From positions 1-64,000 of the forward strand of contig BNUQ01000007.1 of assembly GCA_025997475.1 (NCBI GenBank): a DNA stretch of 64,000 bases, written 5' to 3'. Origin of the DNA: Planctomycetales bacterium. Lineage in GTDB: Bacteria; Planctomycetota; SZUA-567. The notes below the pieces were generated by a model. That model was not told the origin of the DNA. It worked only from the letters and a program-made list of their open reading frames with translations, and did not search any database. The position numbers were made by a program, and so were the translations under genes. This document shows, one piece after another, positions 55,986 through 64,000 of the stretch. Position 1 is the stretch's first letter; every line of letters starts with the position of its first letter.

Positions 55986-56275
55986 CGCGAATTTGTCATC
56001 ATCAACTCCGCTAAAAGCCCCGACAGGGGCTTAATGTGAATAACCCCGAGTGGAGCGGCGATGCTTTTCCGCCGCGCAACTCGGGGAAAACGCCCCCGCT
56101 AACCACAACCCCGAAGGGGTTGAACTATTTGTTGAACCCCTTCGGGGTTCAGTCATCGGGCGGCGTTATCCCCGACCGGCGCGACGATAGAACGTGTCGC
56201 TTGGTCGGGGTTATCCAAGATTAAACGCCTACGGCGTTTTTTAAGGAGTTTTATTTTTTTTCAAGTCAGTTGCTA
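55986..56275. repeat. Multi-hairpin dispersed repeat, copy 2 (family P2, inverted)
   Basis: Inverted copy of 4879-5136, with an extra palindrome pair (AACCCCGACCAAGCG and GGTCGGGGATAA in the other sense). No gene is supported in 55795-56372. Confidence 0.85.
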
Positions 56276-56282
56276 TACTCAA

Positions 56283-56368
56283 TACGAATTGGTTTGCGGA
56301 AAAGTCATTTGCGTAAATACGCAACAGTCCACGTTTCGGTAAAATAAACCCGCAAACCTATTCGTAAT
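56283..56368. repeat. 86-bp element with 17-bp inverted ends
   Basis: TACGAATTGGTTTGCGG and the complement of TACGAATAGGTTTGCGG match at 16 of 17; inside is a second palindrome TTGCGTAAATACGCAA. It begins five bases from the stop of the 1025-residue gene, so it is either that gene's terminator or a small mobile remnant. Confidence 0.7.
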
Positions 56369-56372
56369 GAAT

Positions 56373-59300
56373 CTATTCCGGGTCAAGCCAGTGGTTATCG
56401 ACGACGGCGCCGGAGCCGTTTTGTTTCTTTTTATAGACGAATTGCAGGAATTTTTTGCTGACGACGGTTTGTTTGCCGATGTTGATGAGCGCCGTCGCGA
56501 CTAACACGCGGTAATAATCGTCGGCTTTGGCGAAAATATAACCTTGATACAGGTTATCATTCGCGCCGGTGCCGCCGTCTTGGATTTTCTCGTTTTCGGC
56601 GGCGGCGGCGAGGTTGATAATCGTCGCGCCTAAAAATTTATTCGGCGTGTGGTCGTTATACGCTTTTGCCCCGAATAAATTTAACACCACGCGCTCAATC
56701 GCCGCGTTCTTGACCGCTTGCGGATTGATTTCGATGCTACCCGCCGGCGGGTTCTCCGAAGCGCCGTCAGGACTACCGGCAGTAGCGCCGCCAATAATTT
56801 TATCACCGTTATCCACGGGGCGCGAACGCGCCGCCGCCGCGTCATAGCCGACCCGACTATCGGCATAAATCGCCGCGATAATATTCGCTATCGGTTTCGC
56901 GCCGTTTTCCGCAATCACGTCAATCATTCCCGCCAATTCGTTGTGCGTCCGCAACGTGTTTTCGTAGCGCGACGCCAGCACCCACGCCTCTTTTATGCAC
57001 GTCCATCCCGGAATCGCAAAACAATCATTAGTCAACGGGGCACCCGGCGTAATGTCTTTCGGCGTCAAATATCTGCCGATGACGCAGGTTCCGGTGCCGG
57101 TCCGCGCGCCGCCATTCCACGCGCCGACGGTGCGCGCGTCCCTGCCGTCGTCGTTAAACGGACTGTCGGTATTCACCTTATAGCCGGAGTCCGGCGCGTT
57201 ATAGCCGGAGAACGGCGCGGCAAACGCCAACAAGTCCAAATTGCGCGGCGTTCTATCGGTAGGCGCTCCACCGCCGCCGCCGGTAAAAATCGGCGTGGTA
57301 TCGGACAAGTGCCGGTGGTCTAACGCATAAGTGCCGACATAGTCCACGCTGTAAATCGCGCCGACGCCGGCGGTTTGCGCGATGTTGTTATCACGACGAA
57401 TTTTCGCGGCGGGCGAGTTGAACAATTGATAGCCGACCGCCGCCGCGATAAGCCACTTCGGCGTGCCGCCGTCAAGGACGATGCGCACCGGTTCGCCGTT
57501 CTCGTCGAACAAACCCTTGTCGGCGAATTGCTTGATGTTGAACGGCAAAGAATTCTCGATTACGCCGCCGGTGGCGGGCTCGGCTTCTTCGGGCGGCTCG
57601 GTCTGATTAACGTCGCTGAGATTAACGCCGACTTCTTGGAAGGACTGAAAATAGCGGAAACGCCCTTTGATTGACGGCTTATTATTAAATTTGTCGTAAG
57701 CAAATTGATTGCGTCCACCGTCTAAACTGGATGGCGTGTCCATCACGCCGCCGTTCGCGACGAAGCGGGCTTTTTCGTATTTTTTCAGCCATTCGGGATT
57801 CGTCGCGCCGTCGCGGGTTAGACGATACAAATCCGTCAACGCCGCATACATCGGCTCCGCGTCCTCCGTGTCGTCGTCAGCCAGTTTATTTTTCGTTGCC
57901 GCATCAATTTCTACCGCGGCGGAGTTATCCGAGATGCCGGTGTCGGCGTCAATTTTGTCGATACTGTCGATTTTCTTGACGCGGTTGAGAATATCGTCGG
58001 CGGAGAAACTGGCGACGATGTCGTTAATCGCGGCAGTGAACTGACCTTGTTCAGTTACGCCGTATTTATTGATTTCACCCGTAACGTTGCCGCCGGCGTC
58101 CAACGTTTTCTTGACGGTTAAGAATTTCCCCAGCGCAAATTCGTTGGCTCGCGACGGGCAACCGAACTGAATATACCTGTCGTCGTTCGTCTGTTCCAGA
58201 TCGTCGCACGAGTTCAGGTGGATTTCTTCGTTGCCGTTGATTTCGTCATAGTTCGGTCCATCGCAAGTGACGGTGCAGAGCAGTTTGTCCTTGGGGTCAA
58301 ACGGGATTAGTTTCAAGGTATATTTTTCACTATTATTGTCAAAGACGCCGTCAAGCAAGTAATTAACATTACTGCTGACGCCGGTGCTACCTGTTTGTAT
58401 TCTCCCGTTGGTATCATTAGCCGCATCGCCGTATCTAATCTCGTAGTATGGCGCGGTGTCTTTATTATAAACCGCCCACTGTGATACCGTGTGACCAGCA
58501 TCGCGGCTGGCGCCATAGCCCATAATCGGATTCCTCGCCAGTATCTCGCGAATCTCGTCTGACGAAAGAGGCAACGGCTGAAGCGGGCGGGCGTTGAGCG
58601 CATTCTCAATTTGCGTCTTGGTCATCGGCACGGGTAGAATGAAAGCGGCGATTCCGTCAATTGCCTTCTCTTTGTAAGGGGATGGGAGGACATTCGGCTT
58701 CTGCATCAATGTCTTCACTTCGCTACTTATGGCATTGTAACACGAACAGCCGACCGCAACGCCGTTTGCCGATATATCAAAACGCGGCTCATTCCAACCG
58801 CCGATAAATCCTTGGTTGTCATAAATCGGAGATTCTTGCGCCGTATCTTCATATGCATATCGCGGCGCGCTCTGATACCACACCATCACGCCGACCTCTT
58901 CTAACTTTTCAGATTCCGGCGGCGTCGGTTCGCTAATATCGCTATAAACCGGCAAAATGTTTTTGGTAAAAGCGTTTTCGCCGCTAAATAAACCCACACC
59001 GCCGTCCACAGCCGGCGGAAACGGATAAGCCGCGCCGGTTCCGCGATAGTCGTCTTTATACACATAATCCATCAACACCGCCGCGCCGAGCGGCAGGGTA
59101 AAAGTCCGCGTGCGAACTTCATAGACGGCTTTGGTGTCCTTATCCGCTTCCGCCACTAAATTCATTCGGCGGTCAAAATAATTGTCGGTGGTGCTATTGC
59201 CGGTTGCGTAAAAACTCGGGTCGTCGAAATAACGATAGTCCGCGAACGCGGCGAGAAAATCTTCAAGAGAGGTGAACTTATCGTCGGGGGCGGTCGGAGG

Positions 59301-59450
59301 AACGCCGACTGTCTCCGCGGCAACGGCGCGCAACCAATTACCGCCGCCCAACAACGCCGTCCCGACCAACGCCAGCGCCACCACCAACGCCACCGTAACC
59401 AAAGAACGACCACTGCCTTGCCCTGCCTTGTCTTGTCTTGGCGTCGTCAT
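56373..59450 (-). CDS. Large secreted protein of unknown function
   Basis: 1025 residues, GGAGGGACTCCG upstream. A hydrophobic segment SLVTVALVVALALVGTALLG at 16-35 follows a charged N-terminus; Gly-Ser-Gly before it and Trp-Leu-Arg-Ala-Val-Ala-Ala-Glu after it recall a signal anchor or prepilin-like leader, such as in PilX- or Verru_Chthon-cassette-like proteins, but I cannot confirm either. The rest is polar, with Asp/Asn-rich turns, many Tyr-Gly pairs, a Gly stretch near 745 and paired Cys (CSCYN, CTVTCDG, CDD, CPS, CVIG, CFAIPGWTC). Probably an extracellular structural or adhesive protein. No homologue recognised. Confidence 0.6.
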   Translation of the reverse strand: MTTPRQDKAGQGSGRSLVTVALVVALALVGTALLGGGNWLRAVAAETVGVPPTAPDDKFTSLEDFLAAFADYRYFDDPSFYATGNSTTDNYFDRRMNLVAEADKDTKAVYEVRTRTFTLPLGAAVLMDYVYKDDYRGTGAAYPFPPAVDGGVGLFSGENAFTKNILPVYSDISEPTPPESEKLEEVGVMVWYQSAPRYAYEDTAQESPIYDNQGFIGGWNEPRFDISANGVAVGCSCYNAISSEVKTLMQKPNVLPSPYKEKAIDGIAAFILPVPMTKTQIENALNARPLQPLPLSSDEIREILARNPIMGYGASRDAGHTVSQWAVYNKDTAPYYEIRYGDAANDTNGRIQTGSTGVSSNVNYLLDGVFDNNSEKYTLKLIPFDPKDKLLCTVTCDGPNYDEINGNEEIHLNSCDDLEQTNDDRYIQFGCPSRANEFALGKFLTVKKTLDAGGNVTGEINKYGVTEQGQFTAAINDIVASFSADDILNRVKKIDSIDKIDADTGISDNSAAVEIDAATKNKLADDDTEDAEPMYAALTDLYRLTRDGATNPEWLKKYEKARFVANGGVMDTPSSLDGGRNQFAYDKFNNKPSIKGRFRYFQSFQEVGVNLSDVNQTEPPEEAEPATGGVIENSLPFNIKQFADKGLFDENGEPVRIVLDGGTPKWLIAAAVGYQLFNSPAAKIRRDNNIAQTAGVGAIYSVDYVGTYALDHRHLSDTTPIFTGGGGGAPTDRTPRNLDLLAFAAPFSGYNAPDSGYKVNTDSPFNDDGRDARTVGAWNGGARTGTGTCVIGRYLTPKDITPGAPLTNDCFAIPGWTCIKEAWVLASRYENTLRTHNELAGMIDVIAENGAKPIANIIAAIYADSRVGYDAAAARSRPVDNGDKIIGGATAGSPDGASENPPAGSIEINPQAVKNAAIERVVLNLFGAKAYNDHTPNKFLGATIINLAAAAENEKIQDGGTGANDNLYQGYIFAKADDYYRVLVATALINIGKQTVVSKKFLQFVYKKKQNGSGAVVDNHWLDPE

Positions 59451-59466
59451 CGGAGTCCCTCCTAAA

Positions 59467-59495
59467 TGTTTAGAGTTGAGAGTTTAGAGTTTAGA
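59467..59495. repeat. AGAGTTT heptad tract upstream of the 1025-residue gene
   Basis: Four tandem units (AGAGTTG, AGAGTTT) right before the ribosome site region of the large secreted-protein gene. Confidence 0.7.
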
Positions 59496-59524
59496 ACTTA
59501 TCCGCATATCAAACTAATCGGCGG

Positions 59525-59712
59525 TTTGCCCCGTAGGGGCAAAATGTCGGTAGAAACGCCGCCGCCACCTACAACCGCCCCCTTGGGGGCGCAATGTCGG
59601 TAGAAAAACGAATGACGAATAATTCGTCCGGCACGACCAATTTCGTCCCTACGGGACGGGATTATTTTTTTTATGTCGGGTTTTCTACCGACATTATGTC
59701 CCTACGGGACAT
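59525..59712. repeat. Multi-hairpin repeat with TCGGTAGAAA motif (family P3)
   Basis: Palindromes GCCCCGTAGGGGC, CCCCCTTGGGGGC and GTCCCTACGGGAC alternate with ATGTCGGTAGAAA, and the complement TTTCTACCGACAT closes the element. Non-coding; only this copy is in the window. Confidence 0.78.
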
Positions 59713-59733
59713 TTACTCCCTAAACTCTCGTCT

Positions 59734-60225
59734 CTAAAACAGCCACGCCGCCAAGCGCCCGACCCACGAGCCGCGCCGCCGCCGCGCCTTATACTCTTCG
59801 TCCGTTAATTCCCGTTCGGGGCAAATGCGCTCGATAATGCCGTATGCCGTATCGAAGCCGTCGCGAATCGTCGGCATACTTAAATTGCCTTCGTAGTAAC
59901 CTTCGATGTGTAAATTACGATAAACAAAGTTAAGGTCGCGCGCCAAATGTCCGTCGATTTTCGCCGCGTTCTCGACGTAATACTTAATCGACTCGCGCTT
60001 GTTGCCCTTCGGTGGCTTCACATCGCGCAATTGAAAAATCGCATCCATCGCCAACAACACGCCCAAATACGCCGTGCCGCACGCGGTCGAAACATATTTT
60101 TTGTCAAGAAACCATTTGCCGTCCTGACCGGCTTTTTTCAGGGTGTTTTCGGCGTTGCGCAAGTAACGCGCCGCCTCATAGTGCGCGTCCTGCTTCGCCG
60201 CTTCCTGCTCATCTTTGATGGACAT
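59734..60225 (-). CDS. DUF5618-family protein, paralogue 1
   Basis: 163-residue helical protein. AHYEAARYLRNAENTLKKAG, LDKKYVSTACGTAYLGVLLA and KRESIKYYVENAAKIDG fit the DUF5618 pattern seen mainly in Bacteroidetes; LNFVYRNLHIEGYYEGNLS follows. Function is unknown; the all-helical layout resembles HEPN-like domains, which is inference. It is the last of four tandem copies, each with GGAGTAGA before the ATG and identical ends (WVGRLAAWLF), separated by AGAGTTT repeats. It carries the unique changes SMPTIRDGFDTAYG. Confidence 0.78.
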   Translation of the reverse strand: MSIKDEQEAAKQDAHYEAARYLRNAENTLKKAGQDGKWFLDKKYVSTACGTAYLGVLLAMDAIFQLRDVKPPKGNKRESIKYYVENAAKIDGHLARDLNFVYRNLHIEGYYEGNLSMPTIRDGFDTAYGIIERICPERELTDEEYKARRRRGSWVGRLAAWLF

Positions 60226-60281
60226 AAAATCTACTCCGCGCGGGAAAAAGTTTTAAGGGAATTAAGGATTTTAAGCGAGCG

Positions 60282-60350
60282 CACTCTCAACTCTAAACTC
60301 TCAACTCTAAACTCTCAACTCTAAACTCTCAACTCTAAACTCTGAACGCT
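60282..60350. repeat. CTCTAAA/CTCTCAA heptad tract between paralogues 1 and 2
   Basis: Eight or so tandem 7-bp units of the AGAGTTT class in one orientation, ending at the stop of paralogue 2. Confidence 0.82.
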
Positions 60351-60840
60351 AAAACAGCCACGCCGCCAAGCGCCCGACCCACGAACCGCGCCGCCGCCGC
60401 GCCTTATACTCTTCGTCCGTCAATTCCCGTTCAGGGCAAATGCGCTCGATAATTTCATAAGCCGTCTTAAAACCTTCGCGAATCGTCGGCACATTCAAAT
60501 TGCCTTCGTAGTAACCGGCAATGTGCAAATTCTGATAGGCGTGATTGAGGTCGCGCGCCAGATGTCCGTCAATTTTCGCCGCGTTCTCGACGTAATACTT
60601 AATCGACTCGCGCTTGTTGCCGCGCGGCGGCTTTACATCGCGCAACTGAAAAATCGCGTCCATCGCCAACAACACGCCTAAATACGCCGTGCCGCACGCG
60701 ACCGACACATATTTTTTGTCAAGAAACCATCTGCCGTCCTGACCGGCTTTTTGCAGAGTGTCTTCGGCGTTGCGTAAATAACGCGCCGCCTCATAGTGCG
60801 CGTCCTGCTTCGCCGCTTCCTGCTCGTCTTTGATGGACAT
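60349..60840 (-). CDS. DUF5618-family protein, paralogue 2
   Basis: 163 residues, very like its neighbours but the most diverged in the middle: DLNHAYQNLHIAGYYEGNLN, where the others have NFVYRNLHIEG, and PPRGNKRES. The upstream 60 bases, including ribosome site and a GGGAATTAAGGATTTTAAGC stretch, are the same as those of paralogue 1's downstream neighbour, showing that the duplicated unit includes flanking DNA. Frame intact. Confidence 0.78.
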   Translation of the reverse strand: MSIKDEQEAAKQDAHYEAARYLRNAEDTLQKAGQDGRWFLDKKYVSVACGTAYLGVLLAMDAIFQLRDVKPPRGNKRESIKYYVENAAKIDGHLARDLNHAYQNLHIAGYYEGNLNVPTIREGFKTAYEIIERICPERELTDEEYKARRRRGSWVGRLAAWLF

Positions 60841-60898
60841 AAAATCTACTCCGCGCGGGAAAAAGTTTTAAGGGAATTAAGGATTTTAAGCGAGCGCA

Positions 60899-60940
60899 CT
60901 CTCAACTCTAAACTCTCAACTCTAAACTCTGAACGCTAAA
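60899..60940. repeat. CTCTAAA heptad tract between paralogues 2 and 3
   Basis: Five units, fewer than in the preceding gap, otherwise the same junction. Confidence 0.82.
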
Positions 60941-61427
60941 ACAGCCACGCCGCCAAACGCCCGACCCACGAACCGCTACGCCGCCGCGCCTTATACTCTT
61001 CGTCCGTCAATTCCCGTTCAGGGCAAATGCGCTCGATAATTTCATAAGCCGTTGCAAAACCTTCGCGAATCGTCGGCACATTCAAATTGCCTTCGTAGTA
61101 ACCTTCGATGTGTAAATTACGATAAACAAAGTTAAGGTCGCGCGCCAAACGCCCGTCGATTTTCGCGGCGTTCTCGACGTAATACTTAATCGACTCGCGT
61201 TTGTTGCCCTTCGGTGGCTTCACATCGCGCAACTGAAAAATCGCGTCCATCGCCAACAACACGCCTAAATACGCCGTGGCGGACGCAGTCGAAACATATT
61301 TTTTGTCAAGAAACCATTTGCCGTCTTGACCGGCTTTTTTCAGGGTGTCTTCGGCGTTACGCAAATAACGCGCCGCCTCATAGTGCGCGTCCTGCTTCGC
61401 CGCTTCCTGCTCATCTTTGATGGACAT
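60936..61427 (-). CDS. DUF5618-family protein, paralogue 3
   Basis: 163 residues. It differs from the others at STASATAYLG (Cys replaced by Ser) and KIDGRLARDLN, and ends RRRSGSWVGRLAAWLF like paralogue 4. Together the four copies suggest amplification by unequal recombination between repeats, followed by divergence at a limited set of surface positions (around residues 48-51, 95-101 and 117-122). Confidence 0.78.
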   Translation of the reverse strand: MSIKDEQEAAKQDAHYEAARYLRNAEDTLKKAGQDGKWFLDKKYVSTASATAYLGVLLAMDAIFQLRDVKPPKGNKRESIKYYVENAAKIDGRLARDLNFVYRNLHIEGYYEGNLNVPTIREGFATAYEIIERICPERELTDEEYKARRRSGSWVGRLAAWLF

Positions 61428-61457
61428 AAAATCTACTCCGAGAGGGAAATGGGGGTT

Positions 61458-61558
61458 ATTTAGAGTTCAGAGTTTAGAGTTTAGAGTGTTATTTTTTTAA
61501 TAACGCGCGAAGCGCAACCTTTGCTCAACTCTAAACTCTCAACTCTAAACTCTGAACG
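61458..61558. repeat. Inverted heptad-arm element between paralogues 3 and 4
   Basis: AGAGTTC/AGAGTTT arm, then TTAATAACGCGCGAAGCGCAACC, then CTCTAAA arm. Complete form of the element. Confidence 0.87.
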
Positions 61559-62050
61559 CTAAAACAGCCACGCCGCCAAGCGCCCGACCCACGAACCGCT
61601 ACGCCGCCGCGCCTTATATTCTTCGTCCGTCAATTCCCGTTCGGGGCAAATGCGCTCGATAATTTCATAAGCCGTTTCAAAGCCGTCGCGAATCGTCGGC
61701 ACGCTCAGATTGCCTTCGTAATAGCCCTCAATGTGTAAATTACGATAGACGATGTTGAGGTCGCCCGCCAATTTACCGTCGAGTTTCGCGGCGTTCTCGA
61801 CGTAATACTTAATCGACTCGCGTTTGTTGCCCTTCGGCGGTTTCACGCCGCGCAACTGAAAAACCGCGTCAATCGCTAACAACACGCCTAAATACGCCGT
61901 GGCGCACGCGGTCGAAACATACTTTTTGTCAAGAAACCGTTTGCCTTGTTGTCCGGCTTTTTGCAGGGTGTTTTCGGCGTTACGCAAATAACGCGCCGCC
62001 TCGTAGTGCGCGTCCTGCTTCGCCGCTTCCTGCTCGTCTTTGATGGACAT
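61559..62050 (-). CDS. DUF5618-family protein, paralogue 4
   Basis: 163 residues and the first gene of the tandem set in transcription order. Most distinct overall: AGQQGKRFLDKKYV, AIDAVFQLRGVKPP and KLDGKLAGDLNIVY. It likely represents the oldest or donor copy. Nothing in it points to an enzyme: no conserved catalytic-looking His/Asp set is shared by all four, though RNA-binding or HEPN-like dimer roles remain possible. Confidence 0.76.
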   Translation of the reverse strand: MSIKDEQEAAKQDAHYEAARYLRNAENTLQKAGQQGKRFLDKKYVSTACATAYLGVLLAIDAVFQLRGVKPPKGNKRESIKYYVENAAKLDGKLAGDLNIVYRNLHIEGYYEGNLSVPTIRDGFETAYEIIERICPERELTDEEYKARRRSGSWVGRLAAWLF

Positions 62051-62080
62051 AAATCTACTCCGCGCGGTAAAAGGGGGTTA

Positions 62081-62190
62081 TTTAGAATTTAGAATTTAGA
62101 ATTTAGAGTTTAGAGTTTAGAGTGTTATTTTTTTAATAACGCGCGAAGCGCAACCACTGCTGAACTCTAAACTCTGAACTCTAATCTCTC
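62081..62190. repeat. Inverted heptad-arm element upstream of the DUF5618 genes
   Basis: AGAATTT and AGAGTTT units, the centre TTAATAACGCGCGAAGCGCAACC, then CTCTAAA/CTCTGAA units. The remainder of 62051-62352 has only a terminator. Confidence 0.86.
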
Positions 62191-62293
62191 GCTTTGCACG
62201 CGACGGGAATTGTAAAATCCTCCGCGCCGATAAGCCAGCGATAACGACGCGAGAGGCGCGAGAAAATGGGAAAATGTCGGCGAGGCGCCGCAC

Positions 62294-62323
62294 AAAAAAA
62301 ACGGGGACGACGCCCCGTTTTTT
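62294..62323 (-). terminator. Terminator after the right-edge gene
   Basis: Stem ACGGGG / CCCCGT with loop ACGACG; eight T follow on the minus strand and six T on the plus strand, so it may work both ways. Confidence 0.85.
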
Positions 62324-62352
62324 CAACTTTCAATCCTTAACTCTCACTACTC

Positions 62353-64000
62353 TCACTGAAACCGCAGATTGTCGAAGAGCAAATCGCCCGCCGCGCGGGT
62401 GTGTAGGTAATAAGTGATTTTGGCGCAGTCCGCCAAACCGCTAATCGCCGTCGCGCCGCGCCGCGATTTGACCGGCGCGAAACTAAATTTCACGCCGCGA
62501 TTCCAGCCCCGTTGCAGGGTTACTGGCGCCGTTTCAAATTCGTCCCAGCCCTCCGGCGTGCGATTGGTCAGCGACAGCGACAGCGGCAACGGGTCGCCGG
62601 CGTTATACACGTCAACGTAATGCGCCGTTTTGCCGCGCAGATTAACCCGCCGACCGGTGCCGTCCGGCGCGAGATAACTCACCGCCGTCCGCGTCCCGTC
62701 GCCGCCGGTCATTCGCAAATGCAACGCTTCGCCGCCCGCGCCGTCGGGACTTAAACCGACCGTCGCCGGATTGCTCCATTTCTCAATTTGCCAAGGTAAA
62801 CTTTTCGCGTCCACGCCGGAAAAATTCTGCCACACCGGCGCGGAAATCGCCGCCACGGTTGCCGGCAACGCGAGATTGCCGCCCGCCCAATAGTTCAACA
62901 CGCTCGGCAAAAATTCCGCTTGCTCGCCGCCGTCGTCGGCGAACGCGACCAATTGCCCGTCGCGGTCGAACAAGCCGCTGACCACGCCGGTTTTCGCCAC
63001 GCCGAAAATTGCCGCGCGTTGGTCGTCCGACAAGGTTTCGACCTCGTAACCGTCGCCCAACGCCAGCGGCAAGCCGCCGCAGTTATGGAGCCACAACCGC
63101 CCGCCGTCGCGCAAATAATTTTGCAGTTGCGCGATTTCCGCGCGGGAAAAGTCGGCTTTTTCCGCGATTAACGCCACGCCGCAACCGCGCAGTTCGTTGG
63201 CGCTAATCGCGACTTTCACCGGTTCGATTTGGTATTGCCGCAAGCACCGCCGAATCGCGTCCTGCTCCGAACTCGTCCCCGCCAAGCCGACGCTGAAATT
63301 CACGCCCGTCCAATGCGACTGATTATTGTCGCTATTCTCGCCGTCGCCCCGCCGACCGCCGCGCGTCAAAACCTTGGGCGTCGGCGCCGAGAACGTCGGC
63401 GTCGTTCGAGCCGTCGCCAAGCGCACCGCGCCCTCGCGCGGAGGCGTTTGATAACGGTCGCGCGATTCGCGCGATTCTTCGAGCGCGGCGAACGTTACTC
63501 CGCCCGCGCGGCGCGCGGTCGCGGGCAACGCAGTTGCAGGCAACGCGGTTGCGGGCAACGCGGTCGCGGGCAACGCGGTTGCAAGCGCGCCGCCGGTTAC
63601 CGTCGGCAACGTCGCTGAATTTTCCGCCAAGGTCGCCGCGGTGAATGACGGCGCGGACGGCGGTAATTTGACTAATTTTTGCGCGTCCGCCGCCGACACG
63701 TTTAACGGAACGCTCGTCTGCCCGGTCGAAATTGACGGCACGGCGGTCGCGTAATCGGTTTTCATTACTTTTGCCGCTAAATTCTCCGCCGCGGCGGACC
63801 CGTCGCCGACGAAATGTTTTTCGTCCAAGGTCAAGGTCGCGACCGAAGTATCGACCGTCGCCGGACGCGGCGCGGCGGTAATCGCCGCCGGACGCGGCGG
63901 CGGCGGCAACGTAATTTCGTCGCGCTCCGGTTGGCGGGCGGCGAGGCGCACCGTCGTCATTTCCGGCTCGCCGCTCGTCGCCATCAACTGCAAATTGTCT
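62353..64000 (-). CDS. Large protein with Ala/Pro linker and jelly-roll-like C-terminus, 5' end off the window
   Basis: Open from the right edge; the true start lies beyond 64000. The visible 549 residues begin with a long Ala/Thr/Pro-rich region including a five-unit ATALP repeat. Near 205-330 NFSVGLAGTSSEQDAIRRCL followed by LQNYLRDGGRLWLHNCGG resembles the DUF4159-type domain common in planctomycete-like genomes. The last 140 residues (LHLRMTGGDGTRTAVSYLA, VDVYNAGDPLPLSLSLTN and LLFDNLRF) look like a carbohydrate-binding jelly-roll. Probably exported; domain calls are tentative. Confidence 0.6.
   Translation of the reverse strand, partial: DNLQLMATSGEPEMTTVRLAARQPERDEITLPPPPRPAAITAAPRPATVDTSVATLTLDEKHFVGDGSAAAENLAAKVMKTDYATAVPSISTGQTSVPLNVSAADAQKLVKLPPSAPSFTAATLAENSATLPTVTGGALATALPATALPATALPATALPATARRAGGVTFAALEESRESRDRYQTPPREGAVRLATARTTPTFSAPTPKVLTRGGRRGDGENSDNNQSHWTGVNFSVGLAGTSSEQDAIRRCLRQYQIEPVKVAISANELRGCGVALIAEKADFSRAEIAQLQNYLRDGGRLWLHNCGGLPLALGDGYEVETLSDDQRAAIFGVAKTGVVSGLFDRDGQLVAFADDGGEQAEFLPSVLNYWAGGNLALPATVAAISAPVWQNFSGVDAKSLPWQIEKWSNPATVGLSPDGAGGEALHLRMTGGDGTRTAVSYLAPDGTGRRVNLRGKTAHYVDVYNAGDPLPLSLSLTNRTPEGWDEFETAPVTLQRGWNRGVKFSFAPVKSRRGATAISGLADCAKITYYLHTRAAGDLLFDNLRFQ
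63516..63585. repeat. 15-bp tandem repeat (ATALP units) in the right-edge gene
   Basis: Four to five units of GCGGGCAACGCGGTT with small changes, encoding Ala-Thr-Ala-Leu-Pro on the minus strand; in-frame length variation is possible. Confidence 0.85.

Noticed and set aside
60282-60350. Possible CRISPR-like array
   Set aside because: The repeats are contiguous 7-bp units without spacers; they match heptad tracts elsewhere.

Overview
The window is a stretch of bacterial chromosome in the standard bacterial code (TAA, TAG and TGA all act as stops) with GC-rich genes. An S8-protease autotransporter with a C-terminal beta-barrel and many secreted proteins point to a Gram-negative cell. A protein that couples TPR repeats to two RNA-polymerase-alpha-CTD-like modules, together with the general gene content, hints at the Planctomycetes-Verrucomicrobia-Lentisphaerae group, but I cannot place it further from sequence alone. 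No tRNA, rRNA or CRISPR array was seen.

Layout. 1-2.3 kb: on the minus strand, a glycan-type FkbM methyltransferase cut by the left edge, behind a stack of two toxin-antitoxin modules (VapBC and HEPN/MNT). 2.3-17 kb: atpD and atpG, ilvB, a metallophosphoesterase, ftsH, the autotransporter, gyrB, an NTF2-like secreted protein and ribD. 17.4-20.6 kb: a CcrM-like DNA methyltransferase and an AT-rich DUF262 + HEPN pair that looks like an acquired defence unit. 20.6-26 kb: anaerobic nrdD, a RelE-type toxin pair, a methyltransferase gene split at a poly-G tract, a broken higBA pair and nrdR. 26-38.6 kb: secreted proteins of unknown role, a pseudo-receiver/HATPase protein, the TPR/alpha-CTD protein, folP, coaX, asnB, rpoD and an Rpn-family nuclease. 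38.6-53.3 kb: gcvPA, gcvH, cbiQ, ffh, rpsP, a damaged brnTA module, an ABC permease, a hybrid kinase, rpsA, NYN nuclease, pyrB, thiG and a TPR protein. 53.3-55.8 kb: a metal-sensing ArsR repressor with visible promoter and operator, and a P1B-type metal ATPase. 56-64 kb: a 1025-residue secreted protein, four tandem DUF5618-family genes, and a large protein cut by the right edge.

Three features stand out. First, three runs of 12, 14 and 13 G (on the coding strand) lie inside an FkbM methyltransferase, the start of the autotransporter and another methyltransferase; in the last the present length breaks the frame. These look like phase-variable contingency loci for surface structures. Second, intergenic regions are filled with elements built of 7-bp tandem repeats in inverted arms around a core containing GCGAAGCG; they sit directly on gene 3' ends and in several cases encode the last codons and the stop. 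Third, there are at least three 159-bp MITE-like copies, one 145-bp element with 20-bp terminal repeats, and several families of multi-hairpin repeats.

Housekeeping genes normally found in operons are scattered (atpGD without atpA or atpC, ilvB without ilvN, thiG without thiS, cbiQ without cbiMO, gcvPA and gcvH without gcvT or gcvPB), which fits a chromosome reshuffled by its repeats.
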